64,000 bases of DNA from Herbaspirillum sp. GW103 (lineage in GTDB: Bacteria > Pseudomonadota > Gammaproteobacteria > Burkholderiales > Burkholderiaceae_D), in NCBI RefSeq assembly GCF_000261365.1, contig NZ_AJVC01000003.1, positions 1,674,001 through 1,738,000 of the forward strand, written 5' to 3'. Below, piece by piece: positions 42,667 through 51,522 of the stretch; position 1 is the stretch's first letter; each line of letters opens with the position of its first letter. The notes under the pieces were generated by a model. It saw only the letters and a list, made by a program, of their open reading frames with translations. It searched no databases and had not been told where the DNA came from. The position numbers and the translations under genes are program-made.

Positions 42667-42820
42667 TGAAACCTGAAGCAAAAGGCGTTTCCGCCCACCA
42701 ACGCCGGCCCGCAAAGCCTTGCTGCGCGGGCCCCGCTTCCCTCCCCCTTCACTCCCGGGAGACGGGAAGCGCAGCGCTGGAGCCGCCTTTGTTGTCCGGC
42801 CGACAAGGCAGACGGACAAC
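42667..42820 (-). ncRNA. Candidate 3'UTR-derived small RNA / structured 3'UTR of gltA
   Basis: Between the gltA stop and its terminator lie four inverted repeats in a row: GTTGTCCG/CGGACAAC (42791-42820), CGCTTCCC/GGGAAGCG (42735-42772), GGCCCGC/GCGGGCC (42706-42733) and GGCGTT/AACGCC (42684-42705). A 19-nt element at 42667-42685 is also found beside the 7850 terminator. A stable structured segment ending in a U-tract is the usual form of an Hfq-binding 3'UTR small RNA; in E. coli the sdh-suc operon yields such an RNA (SdhX). The structures are seen; the RNA is inferred. Confidence 0.4.
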
Positions 42821-42829
42821 ATCCGGCGA

Positions 42830-44131
42830 TCAGCGCTTGTCGATCGGGGGAACGTCGCGACGCGGCGAGCCGACGAACAGCTGACGCGGACGGCCGATCT
42901 TCTGTTCCGGATCCGAGATCATTTCGTTCCACTGGGCGATCCAGCCGATGGTACGGGCCATGGCGAAGATGCAGGTGAACATCGAGGTCGGGATACCCAG
43001 GGCGCGCTGCACGATGCCGGAGTAGAAGTCGACGTTCGGGTACAGCTTGCGGGAGACGAAGTAGTCGTCTTCCAGGGCGATCTTTTCCAGCTCCATGGCC
43101 AGCTTGAACAGCGGGTCGTCGTGCAGGCCCAGTTCGTTCAGGACTTCGTAGCAGGTTTCGCGCATCAGCTTGGCACGCGGGTCGTAGTTCTTGTAGACGC
43201 GGTGACCGAAGCCCATCAGCTTCACGCCGGAGTTCTTGTCCTTCACCTGCTTGATGAACTCGGGGATGTTTTCCACGGAGCCGATCTGTTCCAGCATGTT
43301 CAGTGCGGCTTCGTTGGCACCGCCGTGGGCAGGACCCCACAGGCAGGCGATACCGGCGGCGATACAGGCGAACGGGTTGGCACCGGAGGAGCCGGCCAGA
43401 CGCACGGTCGAGGTCGAAGCGTTCTGCTCGTGGTCGGCGTGCAGGATCAGGATGCGGTCCAGTGCGCGCACCAGGACTTCGTTGACCTGATACTCTTCGC
43501 ACGGATTGGCGAACATCATGCGCATGAAGTTGGCCGTGTAGGACAGGTCATTGCGCGGGTACACGAAGGGCTGGCCGATGCTGTACTTGTAAGCCATCGC
43601 CACCAGGGTCGGCAGCTTGGCGATCATGCGGATGGCCGAGACTTCGCGGTGGTTGGCATTGGAGATGTCCAGCGAGTCGTGGTAGAAGGCCGACAGCGCG
43701 CCCACCGAGCCGGTCAGCACCGCCATCGGGTGCGCATCGCGGCGGAAGCCACGGAAGAAGAAGTTCATCTGCTCGTGCACCATGGTGTGCTGGGTCACGG
43801 TCTTGACGAATTCTTCCTTCTGGGTGGTATTGGGCAGTTCACCGTGCAGCAGCAGGTAGCAGGATTCCAGGAAGTCGCAGTTCACTGCCAGCTGTTCGAT
43901 CGGATAGCCGCGGTACAGCAGTTCGCCCTTGTCGCCATCGATATAGGTGATGGACGAGTTGCAGGAAGCGGTGGACATGAAGCCCGGGTCATAGGTGAAC
44001 TTGCCGGTAGCGCCGTAGAGCTTGCGGATATCGATCACATCAGGGCCGATGCTGCCCTTGTAGATAGGAAAATCTACGGACGGAGAGCCGTCGGAGAACG
44101 ACAGGGTAGCTTTGATATCGGTATTGGACAT
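42830..44131 (-). CDS. gltA: Citrate synthase
   Basis: Condenses oxaloacetate and acetyl-CoA into citrate; hexameric type II enzyme, 433 residues from the ATG at 44131 ([15 protein letters not shown], with AAGGAAAAG upstream). Catalytic regions are visible: [15 protein letters not shown] with the active His, [11 protein letters not shown], and [14 protein letters not shown]. It is downstream of sdhE and is the last gene of the sdhCDAB-sdhE-gltA group, followed by a long structured 3' region. Confidence 0.97.
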   Translation of the reverse strand: MSNTDIKATLSFSDGSPSVDFPIYKGSIGPDVIDIRKLYGATGKFTYDPGFMSTASCNSSITYIDGDKGELLYRGYPIEQLAVNCDFLESCYLLLHGELPNTTQKEEFVKTVTQHTMVHEQMNFFFRGFRRDAHPMAVLTGSVGALSAFYHDSLDISNANHREVSAIRMIAKLPTLVAMAYKYSIGQPFVYPRNDLSYTANFMRMMFANPCEEYQVNEVLVRALDRILILHADHEQNASTSTVRLAGSSGANPFACIAAGIACLWGPAHGGANEAALNMLEQIGSVENIPEFIKQVKDKNSGVKLMGFGHRVYKNYDPRAKLMRETCYEVLNELGLHDDPLFKLAMELEKIALEDDYFVSRKLYPNVDFYSGIVQRALGIPTSMFTCIFAMARTIGWIAQWNEMISDPEQKIGRPRQLFVGSPRRDVPPIDKR

Positions 44132-44290
44132 AGCTTTTCCTTTTGCTGGGATGGTGAAACCGTTAATCAAACGCCGCGACCGCAGGCCGGGCGTCATCGT
44201 GGCTCAGATGCGCCGGGTGGCCAGTGGAAACAGGCCGCGATCGGGCAAAATCGGTCTGGCTTGTGGCCAGGCACAATATTCGTGCAACAG

Positions 44291-44575
44291 TCAGGCAGTA
44301 CGCAGTTTCTTCAGCAACGCATGCACTTGGGGCAGGTCAACCGCCGCTTCGGGCTCCTTGCGGGCCAGCAGCAAGTCCATCAAGTCGTTGTCGGTCAGGT
44401 CCATCAGGCGCGAGAAGGCATCGACCTCGTCGTCGCTCATCTGCGCCTCGTTGGCGTCGAGATAGCGGGTGAGGATCAGATCGTTCTCCAGCAGCCCGCG
44501 CCGCGCACGCCAGCGCAGTCGCGCCCGCTTGGCCGGATCATCCTGGTGACGCTGTTCAGTCATGAACTCGCTCAT
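44291..44575 (-). CDS. sdhE: SdhE-type flavinylation factor
   Basis: Small helical protein (94 residues from the ATG at 44575; starts at 44590 and 44563 are also possible) that helps attach FAD covalently to SdhA. The family signature RRGLLENDLILTRYLD with the RGxxE core is present. It lies between sdhB and gltA, the conserved position in betaproteobacteria, which supports its role in succinate dehydrogenase assembly. Confidence 0.92.
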   Translation of the reverse strand: MSEFMTEQRHQDDPAKRARLRWRARRGLLENDLILTRYLDANEAQMSDDEVDAFSRLMDLTDNDLMDLLLARKEPEAAVDLPQVHALLKKLRTA

Positions 44576-44707
44576 TTCTAGTCTTTCCATTCACTTCAAC
44601 CGGACCAAAACCGAAGGAACCGGTCGGGGAAGCCGCTTGCAGCCCGGCTCCCCCTTGCTGCCGCCCGCCATGGACGGCGGGTCTGGCAGGCATCACACCG
44701 ATCCGGC

Positions 44708-45418
44708 TTACACCGAACGGCGCACCATCAGTTCCTTGATCTTGCCGATGGCCTTGTTGGGGTTCAGACCCTTGGGGCAGACATCGACGCAGTTCATGAT
44801 GGAACGGCAACGGAACAGGCGATACGGGTCTTCCAGGTTGTCCAGGCGCGCGCCGGTGGCTTCGTCGCGGCTGTCGGCGATGAAGCGGTAGGCTTGCAGC
44901 AGGCCAGCCGGGCCGACGAACTTGTCCGGGTTCCACCAGAACGACGGGCAGGAGGTCGAGCAGCAGGCGCACAGGATGCACTCGTAGACGCCGTCGAGTT
45001 CTTCACGCTGTTCGGGCGACTGCAGACGTTCCTTCTCGGGCGGAATGCTGTCGTTGATCAGGTAGGGCTTGATCGAATCGTACTGCTTGAAGAAGTTCGT
45101 CATATCGACGATCAGGTCGCGGATCACCGGCAGGCCAGGCAGCGGCTTCAGAACGATGGGCTCAGTCAGTTCGTTCAGGTTGGTGATGCAGGCCAGGCCG
45201 TTCTTGCCGTTGATGTTCATGGCGTCGGAACCGCACACGCCTTCACGGCAGGAGCGGCGCAGCGCCAGCGAATCGTCGACGTCGGACTTGATGCGTTGCA
45301 GGGCGTCCAGCAGCATCTTGTCGGTGGGCTTCAGTTCCACCGTCAGGTCCTGCATGTACGGCTTGTCGTCCTTGTCCGGATCGTAACGATAGATCTTGAA
45401 TTTCAGGGTGCGAGTCAT
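44708..45418 (-). CDS. sdhB: Succinate dehydrogenase iron-sulfur subunit
   Basis: A 236-residue electron-transfer subunit of complex II. Three iron-sulfur clusters are marked by CREGVCGSD...CITN for [2Fe-2S], [11 protein letters not shown] for [4Fe-4S] and [17 protein letters not shown] for [3Fe-4S]. It begins 11 bp after sdhA. All cysteines expected of the family are present. Confidence 0.98.
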   Translation of the reverse strand: MTRTLKFKIYRYDPDKDDKPYMQDLTVELKPTDKMLLDALQRIKSDVDDSLALRRSCREGVCGSDAMNINGKNGLACITNLNELTEPIVLKPLPGLPVIRDLIVDMTNFFKQYDSIKPYLINDSIPPEKERLQSPEQREELDGVYECILCACCSTSCPSFWWNPDKFVGPAGLLQAYRFIADSRDEATGARLDNLEDPYRLFRCRSIMNCVDVCPKGLNPNKAIGKIKELMVRRSV

Positions 45419-45429
45419 GTTGCGACCTC

Positions 45430-47208
45430 TTAGAAAGTACGTGCTTTAGGTTTGAAAGTCTCGACGGTCAGCGGCTGCATGTTGACCGGCTTGTAGTCGA
45501 GACGATTCCCCTCGGAGAACCACAGCGTGTGCTTGAGCCAGTTCACGTCGTCGCGCTGCTCGTAATCGCTGTGCGCGTGGGCGCCGCGCGATTCCTTGCG
45601 AGCCGCTGCCGAGGTGATGGTGGCCTTGGCCGTTTCGATCAGGTTGTCCAGTTCCAGCGCTTCCACGCGGGCGGTGTTGAAGACCTTCGACTTGTCCTTG
45701 AAGGAGACGTGCTTGCGGCGCTCGTCCAGCTCCATGATCTTGGTATAGCCTTCCTGCAGCAGGGCGTCGGTACGGAACACGCCGCAGTACTTCTGCATGG
45801 TGGCACGGATGTCGTTGGCCACGTCCTGCACGCGCTCGGAACCGGTGCTGCTTTCCAGGTGCGCAATACGTTCCAGCGAGCGGTCCAGGGCGCCGGCCGG
45901 GATCGGCTTGTGGCTCTGGTCCTGCAGGCGGCTGCCGACGATGTGGTTGCCGGCTGCGCGGCCGAAGACCACCAGGTCCAGCAGCGAGTTGGTACCCAGG
46001 CGGTTGGCGCCGTGCACCGACACGCAGGCGCATTCGCCGATGGCGTACATGCCCTGCACCACTTCCTTCATCGAACCACCCTTGGGCGCGACCACCTGGC
46101 CGTGGATGTTGGTGGGGATGCCACCCATCTGGTAGTGGATGGTCGGCACGACGGGGATCGGTTCCTTGGTCGCGTCGACGTTGGCGAACTTGTGGGCGAT
46201 TTCCAGGATCGAGGGCAGGCGCTTCTTGATGGTATCGGCGCCGATGTGGCGCAGGTCCAGCAGCACGTGATCCTTGTGGGGACCGACGCCGCGGCCTTCC
46301 TTGATTTCCTGGTCCATCGAACGCGAGACGAAGTCACGCGGAGCCAGGTCCTTCAGGGTCGGCGCATAGCGCTCCATGAAGCGTTCGCCGTTGCTGTTGA
46401 TCAGGATGCCGCCTTCGCCGCGCACGCCTTCGGTAATCAGCACGCCCGCGCCGGCCACGCCGGTCGGGTGGAACTGCCAGAATTCCATGTCCTGCAGCGG
46501 CAGGCCGGCACGTGCAGCCATGCCCATGCCGTCACCGGTGTTGATGAAGGCATTGGTCGATGCCGCCCAGATACGGCCTGCACCGCCGGTGGCGAACAGG
46601 GTGGTCTTGGCGTGCAGCATCATGATTTCGCCGGTTTCCATTTCCAGCGCCACCACGCCGAGGACGTCGCCCTCTTCGTTACGGATCAGGTCCAGCGCCA
46701 TCCACTCCACGAAGAAGTGGGTCTTGGCGCGCACGTTGCGCTGGTACAGGGTGTGCAGCAGGGCGTGACCGGTACGGTCAGCCGCAGCACAGGCGCGCTG
46801 CACCGGCTTTTCGCCCAGGTTGGCGGTGTGGCCGCCGAACGGACGCTGGTAGATGGTGCCGTCCGGGTTGCGGTCGAAGGGCATGCCGAAGTGTTCCAGC
46901 TCGTAGACGGCCTTCGGTGCTTCGCGGCACATGAATTCGATGGCGTCCTGGTCGCCCAGATAGTCCGAACCCTTGACGGTATCGAACATGTGCCAGTACC
47001 AGTTGTCTTCGGACATGTTGCCCAGCGAAGCGCCGATGCCGCCTTGGGCAGCCACGGTGTGCGAGCGGGTCGGGAAGACTTTGGACAGGACAGCAACGTT
47101 CAGGCCGGCTTCGGCCAGTTGCAGCGAGGCGCGCATGCCGGAGCCACCGGCGCCGACGATGACCGCGTCAAAGCGGCGGGTAGTGATGGCGGATTTGATT
47201 GCAGCCAC
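45430..47208 (-). CDS. sdhA: Succinate dehydrogenase flavoprotein subunit
   Basis: Catalytic FAD subunit of complex II, oxidising succinate to fumarate. I use the GTG at 47208, two bases from the sdhD stop, with GGAG nine bases upstream; it gives 592 residues and matches the family start ([20 protein letters not shown]). The frame is open further upstream but overlaps sdhD. It shows the dinucleotide fold [17 protein letters not shown], the flavinylated His in [13 protein letters not shown] and the active-site segment [14 protein letters not shown]. Confidence 0.97.
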   Translation of the reverse strand: MAAIKSAITTRRFDAVIVGAGGSGMRASLQLAEAGLNVAVLSKVFPTRSHTVAAQGGIGASLGNMSEDNWYWHMFDTVKGSDYLGDQDAIEFMCREAPKAVYELEHFGMPFDRNPDGTIYQRPFGGHTANLGEKPVQRACAAADRTGHALLHTLYQRNVRAKTHFFVEWMALDLIRNEEGDVLGVVALEMETGEIMMLHAKTTLFATGGAGRIWAASTNAFINTGDGMGMAARAGLPLQDMEFWQFHPTGVAGAGVLITEGVRGEGGILINSNGERFMERYAPTLKDLAPRDFVSRSMDQEIKEGRGVGPHKDHVLLDLRHIGADTIKKRLPSILEIAHKFANVDATKEPIPVVPTIHYQMGGIPTNIHGQVVAPKGGSMKEVVQGMYAIGECACVSVHGANRLGTNSLLDLVVFGRAAGNHIVGSRLQDQSHKPIPAGALDRSLERIAHLESSTGSERVQDVANDIRATMQKYCGVFRTDALLQEGYTKIMELDERRKHVSFKDKSKVFNTARVEALELDNLIETAKATITSAAARKESRGAHAHSDYEQRDDVNWLKHTLWFSEGNRLDYKPVNMQPLTVETFKPKARTF

Positions 47209-47210
47209 GA

Positions 47211-47576
47211 TTAGTTTCTCCACAGAATCTGCGCGGCGTAGCCAGCGCAACCGATCAGCCACACGATAGTGGCAACTTGCAGGACCAGGCGAACGCCAAC
47301 GGGCTTGACGTAGTCCATGAGCGCGTCACGCACGCCGATCCAGGCGTGGAAGAACAGGGCCATGAACACGGCAAAGGTAGCCACCTTGAACCATTGATGC
47401 GAGAACAGCGCCGCCCAGCCTTCGTAGCTGAAGTTGGTCGCCGTGAAGAAGCACACCAGCAGGATGACGGTATAGACAGCCATCACGACGGCGGTGGCGC
47501 GTTGTGCCAGCCAGTCACGCAGGCCATAGTGGGCGCCGACGACCAGGCGCTTGGGTCCGATGTTGTTATCAGCCAT
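47211..47576 (-). CDS. sdhD: Succinate dehydrogenase membrane anchor SdhD
   Basis: A 121-residue hydrophobic subunit with three membrane helices (GLRDWLAQRATAVVMAVYTV, ATFAVFMALFFHAWIGVRDA, RLVLQVATIVWLIGCAGYAA) that anchors SdhAB and helps bind quinone and heme b. The conserved HAWIGVRD segment follows the second helix. It lies directly between sdhC and sdhA. Confidence 0.95.
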   Translation of the reverse strand: MADNNIGPKRLVVGAHYGLRDWLAQRATAVVMAVYTVILLVCFFTATNFSYEGWAALFSHQWFKVATFAVFMALFFHAWIGVRDALMDYVKPVGVRLVLQVATIVWLIGCAGYAAQILWRN

Positions 47577-47578
47577 TT

Positions 47579-47989
47579 TCAGAATGCTCCGAACAGTTTC
47601 AATGCGACCAGGACCATCAGCGTGATGCTGATCACCAGGACAGTTGCCGAGGACTTGCGTGCGCTGTCCTTGTCCAGACCGACGTGGTTGTCCATGATCA
47701 GGTGACGGATGCCGGCGCAGAAGTGGTGCAGGTAGGCCCAGGAAAGCGCCAGGATGACGAGCTTGACGAACCAGCCCGAAGTGAAGCCCTTGAGATGGGC
47801 GAAGGTACCTTCCGAGAGCAGGCTGCTGTCCAACAGGAACAGGATGAAGGGCAGCATCAGGAACAGGAACAGACCGCTGATGCGGTGCATGATCGAGACG
47901 ATGGCAGCCAAAGGCATGCGATAGCCGGCAATTTGGGTTAGGTGTATGTTACGAAATTGCGGCCGTTGTGGTTTAGCGGCTTCAGACAT
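47579..47989 (-). CDS. sdhC: Succinate dehydrogenase cytochrome b556 subunit SdhC
   Basis: A 136-residue membrane subunit with the SdhC signature SIMHRISGLFLFLMLPF and the heme-ligand region LHHFCAGIRHLIMD. It has three hydrophobic helices. GGAG precedes the ATG. First gene of the sdhCDAB group; gntR lies 165 bp upstream on the same strand. Confidence 0.97.
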   Translation of the reverse strand: MSEAAKPQRPQFRNIHLTQIAGYRMPLAAIVSIMHRISGLFLFLMLPFILFLLDSSLLSEGTFAHLKGFTSGWFVKLVILALSWAYLHHFCAGIRHLIMDNHVGLDKDSARKSSATVLVISITLMVLVALKLFGAF

Positions 47990-48154
47990 ACAAGGTTCTC
48001 CTCAGTTTAAAACAATCATGCAATTTTCGCCGATTTTCGAAATCACCATCAACTTTTATTGCGCTTCGCAGCATGCCGAAAAGGCTTGACACCGGTCCTT
48101 CTGCACTGGACAGGCGCGTTGCACCTGAGGCCGGAATGACCGACCCGGCTTTGC

Positions 48155-48955
48155 TCAGCTCAACTCGCTTTGGTAATGGTGATTCGTCGTCAGGTACAGT
48201 CCGCGCCGCATTTCCACCGGCTTGTCGCCATAGGTAAATGAAGCCCGCTCCACACTCAGCAACGGCGTTTGGGGCGCTACGCCCAGAAACTCTGCGGCAT
48301 CCTGATCCGCCCCGACGGCACGGATGCGCTCTTCGGCACGGATCATGCGTGTACCGAACTCGGATTCGAACAGACCATACAGAGGCCCGCGATATTCCAC
48401 CAGGCGCTCGGCCGTCAGCCCCTTGAAGATGGCGCCAGGCAGCCAGATGTCTTCGAGGATGATGGGAACGCCGTTGAAGGATTTTACCCGGCGAATGAAA
48501 ATGACGGAGTCACCCGACTTCATGTCGAGCTGACGGGCCACTTCGGCCGAGGCGCGTACGCGCCTGACTTCGATGATCTTGTTGGCGGGACGCTGCGGCT
48601 CGTCGCTGTCGGCCATGAGCCTGAGAAAGCGGAACTGCGCCTGCGTCTCGTGATGGGTGGCCACGAAGGTCCCCTTGCCCTGGCGACGCACCACCAGGTT
48701 TTCGGCTGCCAGTTCGTCGATGGCCTTGCGCACCGTACCCTGACTGACCTTGAACCGGCTGCCCAGCTCCACCTCACTGGGGATCAGCTCGCCCGGCTTC
48801 CACTCGCCCGCTTCCAGACGCTGCATGATGAGCGCCTTGATCTGCTGGTACAACGGACTGAAGGTGGGCGCCGGACTGGCAACACCCGCCCCCGCGGCTT
48901 GCGCGTCGACGTTGTTCGGATTGGGCAGGATCGAGCTCATAACCTCGAATTTCAC
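48155..48955 (-). CDS. GntR-family (HutC-type) regulator of TCA genes
   Basis: A 266-residue regulator with an N-terminal winged HTH (PLYQQIKALIMQRLEAGEW, then GSRFKVSQGTVRKAIDELAA) and a C-terminal UTRA ligand-binding domain. I favour the GTG at 48955, which has AAGGAG seven bases upstream; ATG at 48940 is an alternative. It sits upstream of sdhC on the same strand and is divergent from mdh, with a 20-bp palindrome 42 bp before its start. Control of sdh, mdh and itself is inferred from position; the effector may be a TCA intermediate. Confidence 0.9.
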   Translation of the reverse strand: MKFEVMSSILPNPNNVDAQAAGAGVASPAPTFSPLYQQIKALIMQRLEAGEWKPGELIPSEVELGSRFKVSQGTVRKAIDELAAENLVVRRQGKGTFVATHHETQAQFRFLRLMADSDEPQRPANKIIEVRRVRASAEVARQLDMKSGDSVIFIRRVKSFNGVPIILEDIWLPGAIFKGLTAERLVEYRGPLYGLFESEFGTRMIRAEERIRAVGADQDAAEFLGVAPQTPLLSVERASFTYGDKPVEMRRGLYLTTNHHYQSELS

Positions 48956-48996
48956 CACAAAACTCCTTACGGCGTCCAGCAAAAACTAGGCAATAA

Positions 48997-49016
48997 TATG
49001 TCTTATATAAGACATA
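48997..49016. promoter_or_regulatory. 20-bp palindromic operator candidate
   Basis: Perfect palindrome TATGTCTTAT/ATAAGACATA, 10 bp out from the start of an AT-rich promoter-like stretch (TATTAT on the gntR strand). It has the form of HutC-type GntR operators. No second copy was found in front of sdhC, gltA, odhA or acnA within this window. Binding by the adjacent GntR protein is inferred. Confidence 0.6.
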
Positions 49017-49025
49017 AGATATTGA

Positions 49026-49054
49026 TTGACAGCGGTCTTTCGCAAGCCTACACT
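49026..49054 (+). promoter_or_regulatory. Sigma-70-like promoter, distal, for mdh
   Basis: TTGACA at 49026-49031 (consensus), 17-bp spacer, TACACT at 49049-49054. It lies 10 bp from the palindrome and would give an mdh leader of about 345 nt. Confidence 0.55.
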
Positions 49055-49221
49055 CGCGAGCAACCTGAAGAGCCGCAAGGCAGGCAGGGAGCGATCTACC
49101 GGCCAGTAGACGATAACGAGAATCGCTCTCATCAAGACCTCTCCGATGCGACCACTTTCTGCAGGCAGAACACAAGTTTGACAGCTTTTTGATTTGTCGG
49201 CAGGACCCGGCCCGAAAGCAC

Positions 49222-49250
49222 CTGACTCACTGCGTTTTCGACGGTATCAT
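49222..49250 (+). promoter_or_regulatory. Sigma-70-like promoter, proximal, for mdh
   Basis: CTGACT at 49222-49227, 17-bp spacer, TATCAT at 49245-49250. It would give an mdh leader of about 150 nt. Competing candidate to the distal promoter; both could be used. Confidence 0.45.
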
Positions 49251-49408
49251 GGCGGCCTAACAAGAATTCGAGGAAAACCGCGCATTTTTCATGCGCACCC
49301 CTGAAGCAACCGCTACACGGCCCTGCCGCGCCACGCGCGACCTGACCGCAGCGGCCGCTTCGATGCAGTCTGAATGCTTTTTTTCATCACCTCTTTTGGA
49401 GATTCAAC

Positions 49409-50398
49409 ATGGCTAAAGCCCCCATGCGTGTTGCCGTCACCGGCGCCGCCGGTCAGATCGGTTACTCCCTGCTGTTCCGCATCGCCAATGGCGACCTGCT
49501 GGGCAAAGACCAGCCGGTCATCCTGCAACTGCTGGAAATCCCCGATGAGAAGGCACAGAAGGCCCTGAAGGGCGTCATCATGGAAATCGATGACTGCGCC
49601 TTCCCGCTGCTGGCTGGCGTGACCGCCCACAGCGATCCGATGACCGCCTTCAAGGATGCCGACATCGCCCTGCTGGTGGGTGCCCGCCCCCGTGGCCCCG
49701 GCATGGAGCGCAAGGACCTGCTGGAAGCCAACGCCCAGATCTTCACCGTGCAGGGCAAGGCGCTGGACGCCGTGGCCTCGCGCAACGTCAAGGTGCTGGT
49801 GGTCGGCAACCCGGCCAACACCAACGCCTACATCGCCATGAAGTCGGCCCCCAACCTGCCGGCCAAGAACTTCACCGCCATGCTGCGCCTGGACCACAAC
49901 CGCGCCCTGTCGCAAGTGGCTGCCAAGATCGGCAAGCCGGTCTCGGCCATCGAAAAGCTGTGCGTGTGGGGCAACCACTCGCCGACCATGTACGCCGACT
50001 ACCGCTTCGCTACTGCTGATGGCGCATCGGTCAAGGACACCATCAACGACCAGGAATGGAACAAGAACGTGTTCCTGCCCACCGTCGGCAAGCGCGGTGC
50101 CGCCATCATCGAAGCCCGTGGCCTGTCCTCGGCCGCTTCGGCTGCCAACGCCGCCATCGACCACGTGCGTGACTGGGTGCTGGGCACCAACGGCAAGTGG
50201 ACCACCATGGGCATCCCCTCCGACGGTTCCTACGGCATCCCCGAAGGCACCATGTTCGGCTTCCCGGTGACCACCGAAAACGGTGAGTACAAGATCGTCC
50301 AGGGCCTGGAGATCGATGAGTTCTCGCAAGAGCGCATCAACATCACCCTGAAGGAACTGCTGGAAGAGCGCGAAGGCGTCAAGCATCTGGTCGGCTAA
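49409..50398 (+). CDS. mdh: Malate dehydrogenase (NAD-dependent)
   Basis: A 329-residue enzyme that interconverts malate and oxaloacetate. It has the Rossmann motif [18 protein letters not shown], the family block [19 protein letters not shown] and the catalytic histidine in [11 protein letters not shown] near residue 190. GGAG lies seven bases before the ATG. Divergent from gntR, upstream of the CitE-like gene and acnA. Confidence 0.98.
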   Translation: MAKAPMRVAVTGAAGQIGYSLLFRIANGDLLGKDQPVILQLLEIPDEKAQKALKGVIMEIDDCAFPLLAGVTAHSDPMTAFKDADIALLVGARPRGPGMERKDLLEANAQIFTVQGKALDAVASRNVKVLVVGNPANTNAYIAMKSAPNLPAKNFTAMLRLDHNRALSQVAAKIGKPVSAIEKLCVWGNHSPTMYADYRFATADGASVKDTINDQEWNKNVFLPTVGKRGAAIIEARGLSSAASAANAAIDHVRDWVLGTNGKWTTMGIPSDGSYGIPEGTMFGFPVTTENGEYKIVQGLEIDEFSQERINITLKELLEEREGVKHLVG

Positions 50399-50500
50399 TT
50401 GACCATGGCGCGGCCGCCCTTCGGGGCGCCGCGCCTGCCGTTTCGTATCCGTGTCACATCGCCCGTTTCGATAACCTCTACCCTGCTTTCATTCGCAGCA

Positions 50501-51502
50501 ATGCTTCCTTCCCAGGTCTTGTTCCCAGGTGCCCAGCAACCGGTTTCGCTTCCGGTGTGCGATCACTACGCCGGCTCCGAAAAGCTGATGCGCAAGTCGA
50601 TGGCCCTGCAACAGGAGCTCGGCCCCTTGTTCGACATCACCTTCGACTGCGAAGACGGTGCTGCCGCCGGCAATGAAGCCGCGCACGCCGAACTGGTCGC
50701 CTCGCTCATCGCCAGCCCCGACAACGTCTACCGCCGCATCGGCGCGCGCTTGCACGACGTGGGGCATGCGCATTTCGAGCAGGACGTGGCCATCATCTGC
50801 GGCGCCGCTGCGCGCGAGCTGGCCTATGTGATGCTGCCCAAGCCCGAAGGCATCGATGACGTGCAGCGCGCCCTGGAGAGCATCAACCGCGTGGCCCGCT
50901 CGGCGGGTCGCCCGCAGTTGCCGGTGCAGGTATTGATCGAGACCCATGGCGCCCTGGCCGATGTCGCCAGGATCGCCGCCCTGCCCCAGGTGCAGTCACT
51001 GTCCTTCGGGGTGATGGATTTCGTCTCGGCCCATTACGGAGCCATTCCCGGCAGCGCCATGCGCTCGCCCGGACAGTTCGACCATCCGCTGGTGCGCCGC
51101 GCCAAGCTGGAAATCGCCGCCGCCTGTCATGCGCATGGCAAGGTGCCGTCGCACAACGTGAGCACCGACATCAAGAATTCCGCCGCCGTGGCCGACGATG
51201 CGCGTCGCGCGGCACAGGAGTTTGGCTATACCCGGATGTGGAGCATCCATCCGGACCAGATCCGGCCCATCGTGCAGGCCATGTCCCCGACCAGCGAAGA
51301 GGCCGGGACGGCGGCACAGATCTTGCTCAAGGCGCAGGCGGTGCAGTGGGGCCCGATTCAGCATGAGGGCAACCTGCATGACCGCGCCAGTTATCGCTAT
51401 TACTGGAGTATCCTGCAACGCGCGCACGCCACCGGCATCGCGCTGCCGCCGGAGACTGCCCCCTGGTTCGCCCGCGGCGACGCCCTCTCAACCACGCAGT
51501 AA
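50501..51502 (+). CDS. HpcH/HpaI aldolase / CitE-like lyase
   Basis: A 333-residue TIM-barrel protein of the CitE/malyl-CoA lyase group. I use the ATG at 50501 (MLPSQVLFPGAQ); the open frame extends to 50399 without a ribosome site. The barrel is marked by FDITFDCEDGAAAGNE (substrate and metal acids), VQVLIETHGALADV and SLSFGVMDFVSAHYG. Members cleave citramalyl-, malyl- or related CoA esters, or act without CoA. Its place between mdh and acnA suggests a role close to the TCA or a methylcitrate/glyoxylate side path; the substrate is not known. Confidence 0.85.
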   Translation: MLPSQVLFPGAQQPVSLPVCDHYAGSEKLMRKSMALQQELGPLFDITFDCEDGAAAGNEAAHAELVASLIASPDNVYRRIGARLHDVGHAHFEQDVAIICGAAARELAYVMLPKPEGIDDVQRALESINRVARSAGRPQLPVQVLIETHGALADVARIAALPQVQSLSFGVMDFVSAHYGAIPGSAMRSPGQFDHPLVRRAKLEIAAACHAHGKVPSHNVSTDIKNSAAVADDARRAAQEFGYTRMWSIHPDQIRPIVQAMSPTSEEAGTAAQILLKAQAVQWGPIQHEGNLHDRASYRYYWSILQRAHATGIALPPETAPWFARGDALSTTQ

Positions 51503-51522
51503 CATCGTTTCAACCGACGTCC

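Larger units (their letters stand above)
42463..42829. other. Structured region between gltA and odhA
   Basis: 367 bp with no gene. On the gltA side it holds four successive inverted repeats and a strong terminator (listed separately). The remaining ~170 bp up to odhA (42463-42631) is AT-richer and should contain the odhA promoter, but I could not assign -35 and -10 boxes with confidence. Confidence 0.7.
48956..49408. other. Divergent regulatory region gntR-mdh
   Basis: 453 bp with no gene. It contains the palindromic operator candidate, two sigma-70-like promoters pointing to mdh, and two hairpins in the mdh leader: GAGCGAT/ATCGCTC (49089-49128) and GCGCAT-TTTTC-ATGCGC (49280-49296). Confidence 0.7.

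Noticed and set aside
47209-47262. Longer sdhA start upstream
   Set aside because: It lies inside sdhD; the GTG at 47208 has a ribosome site and matches the family N-terminus.
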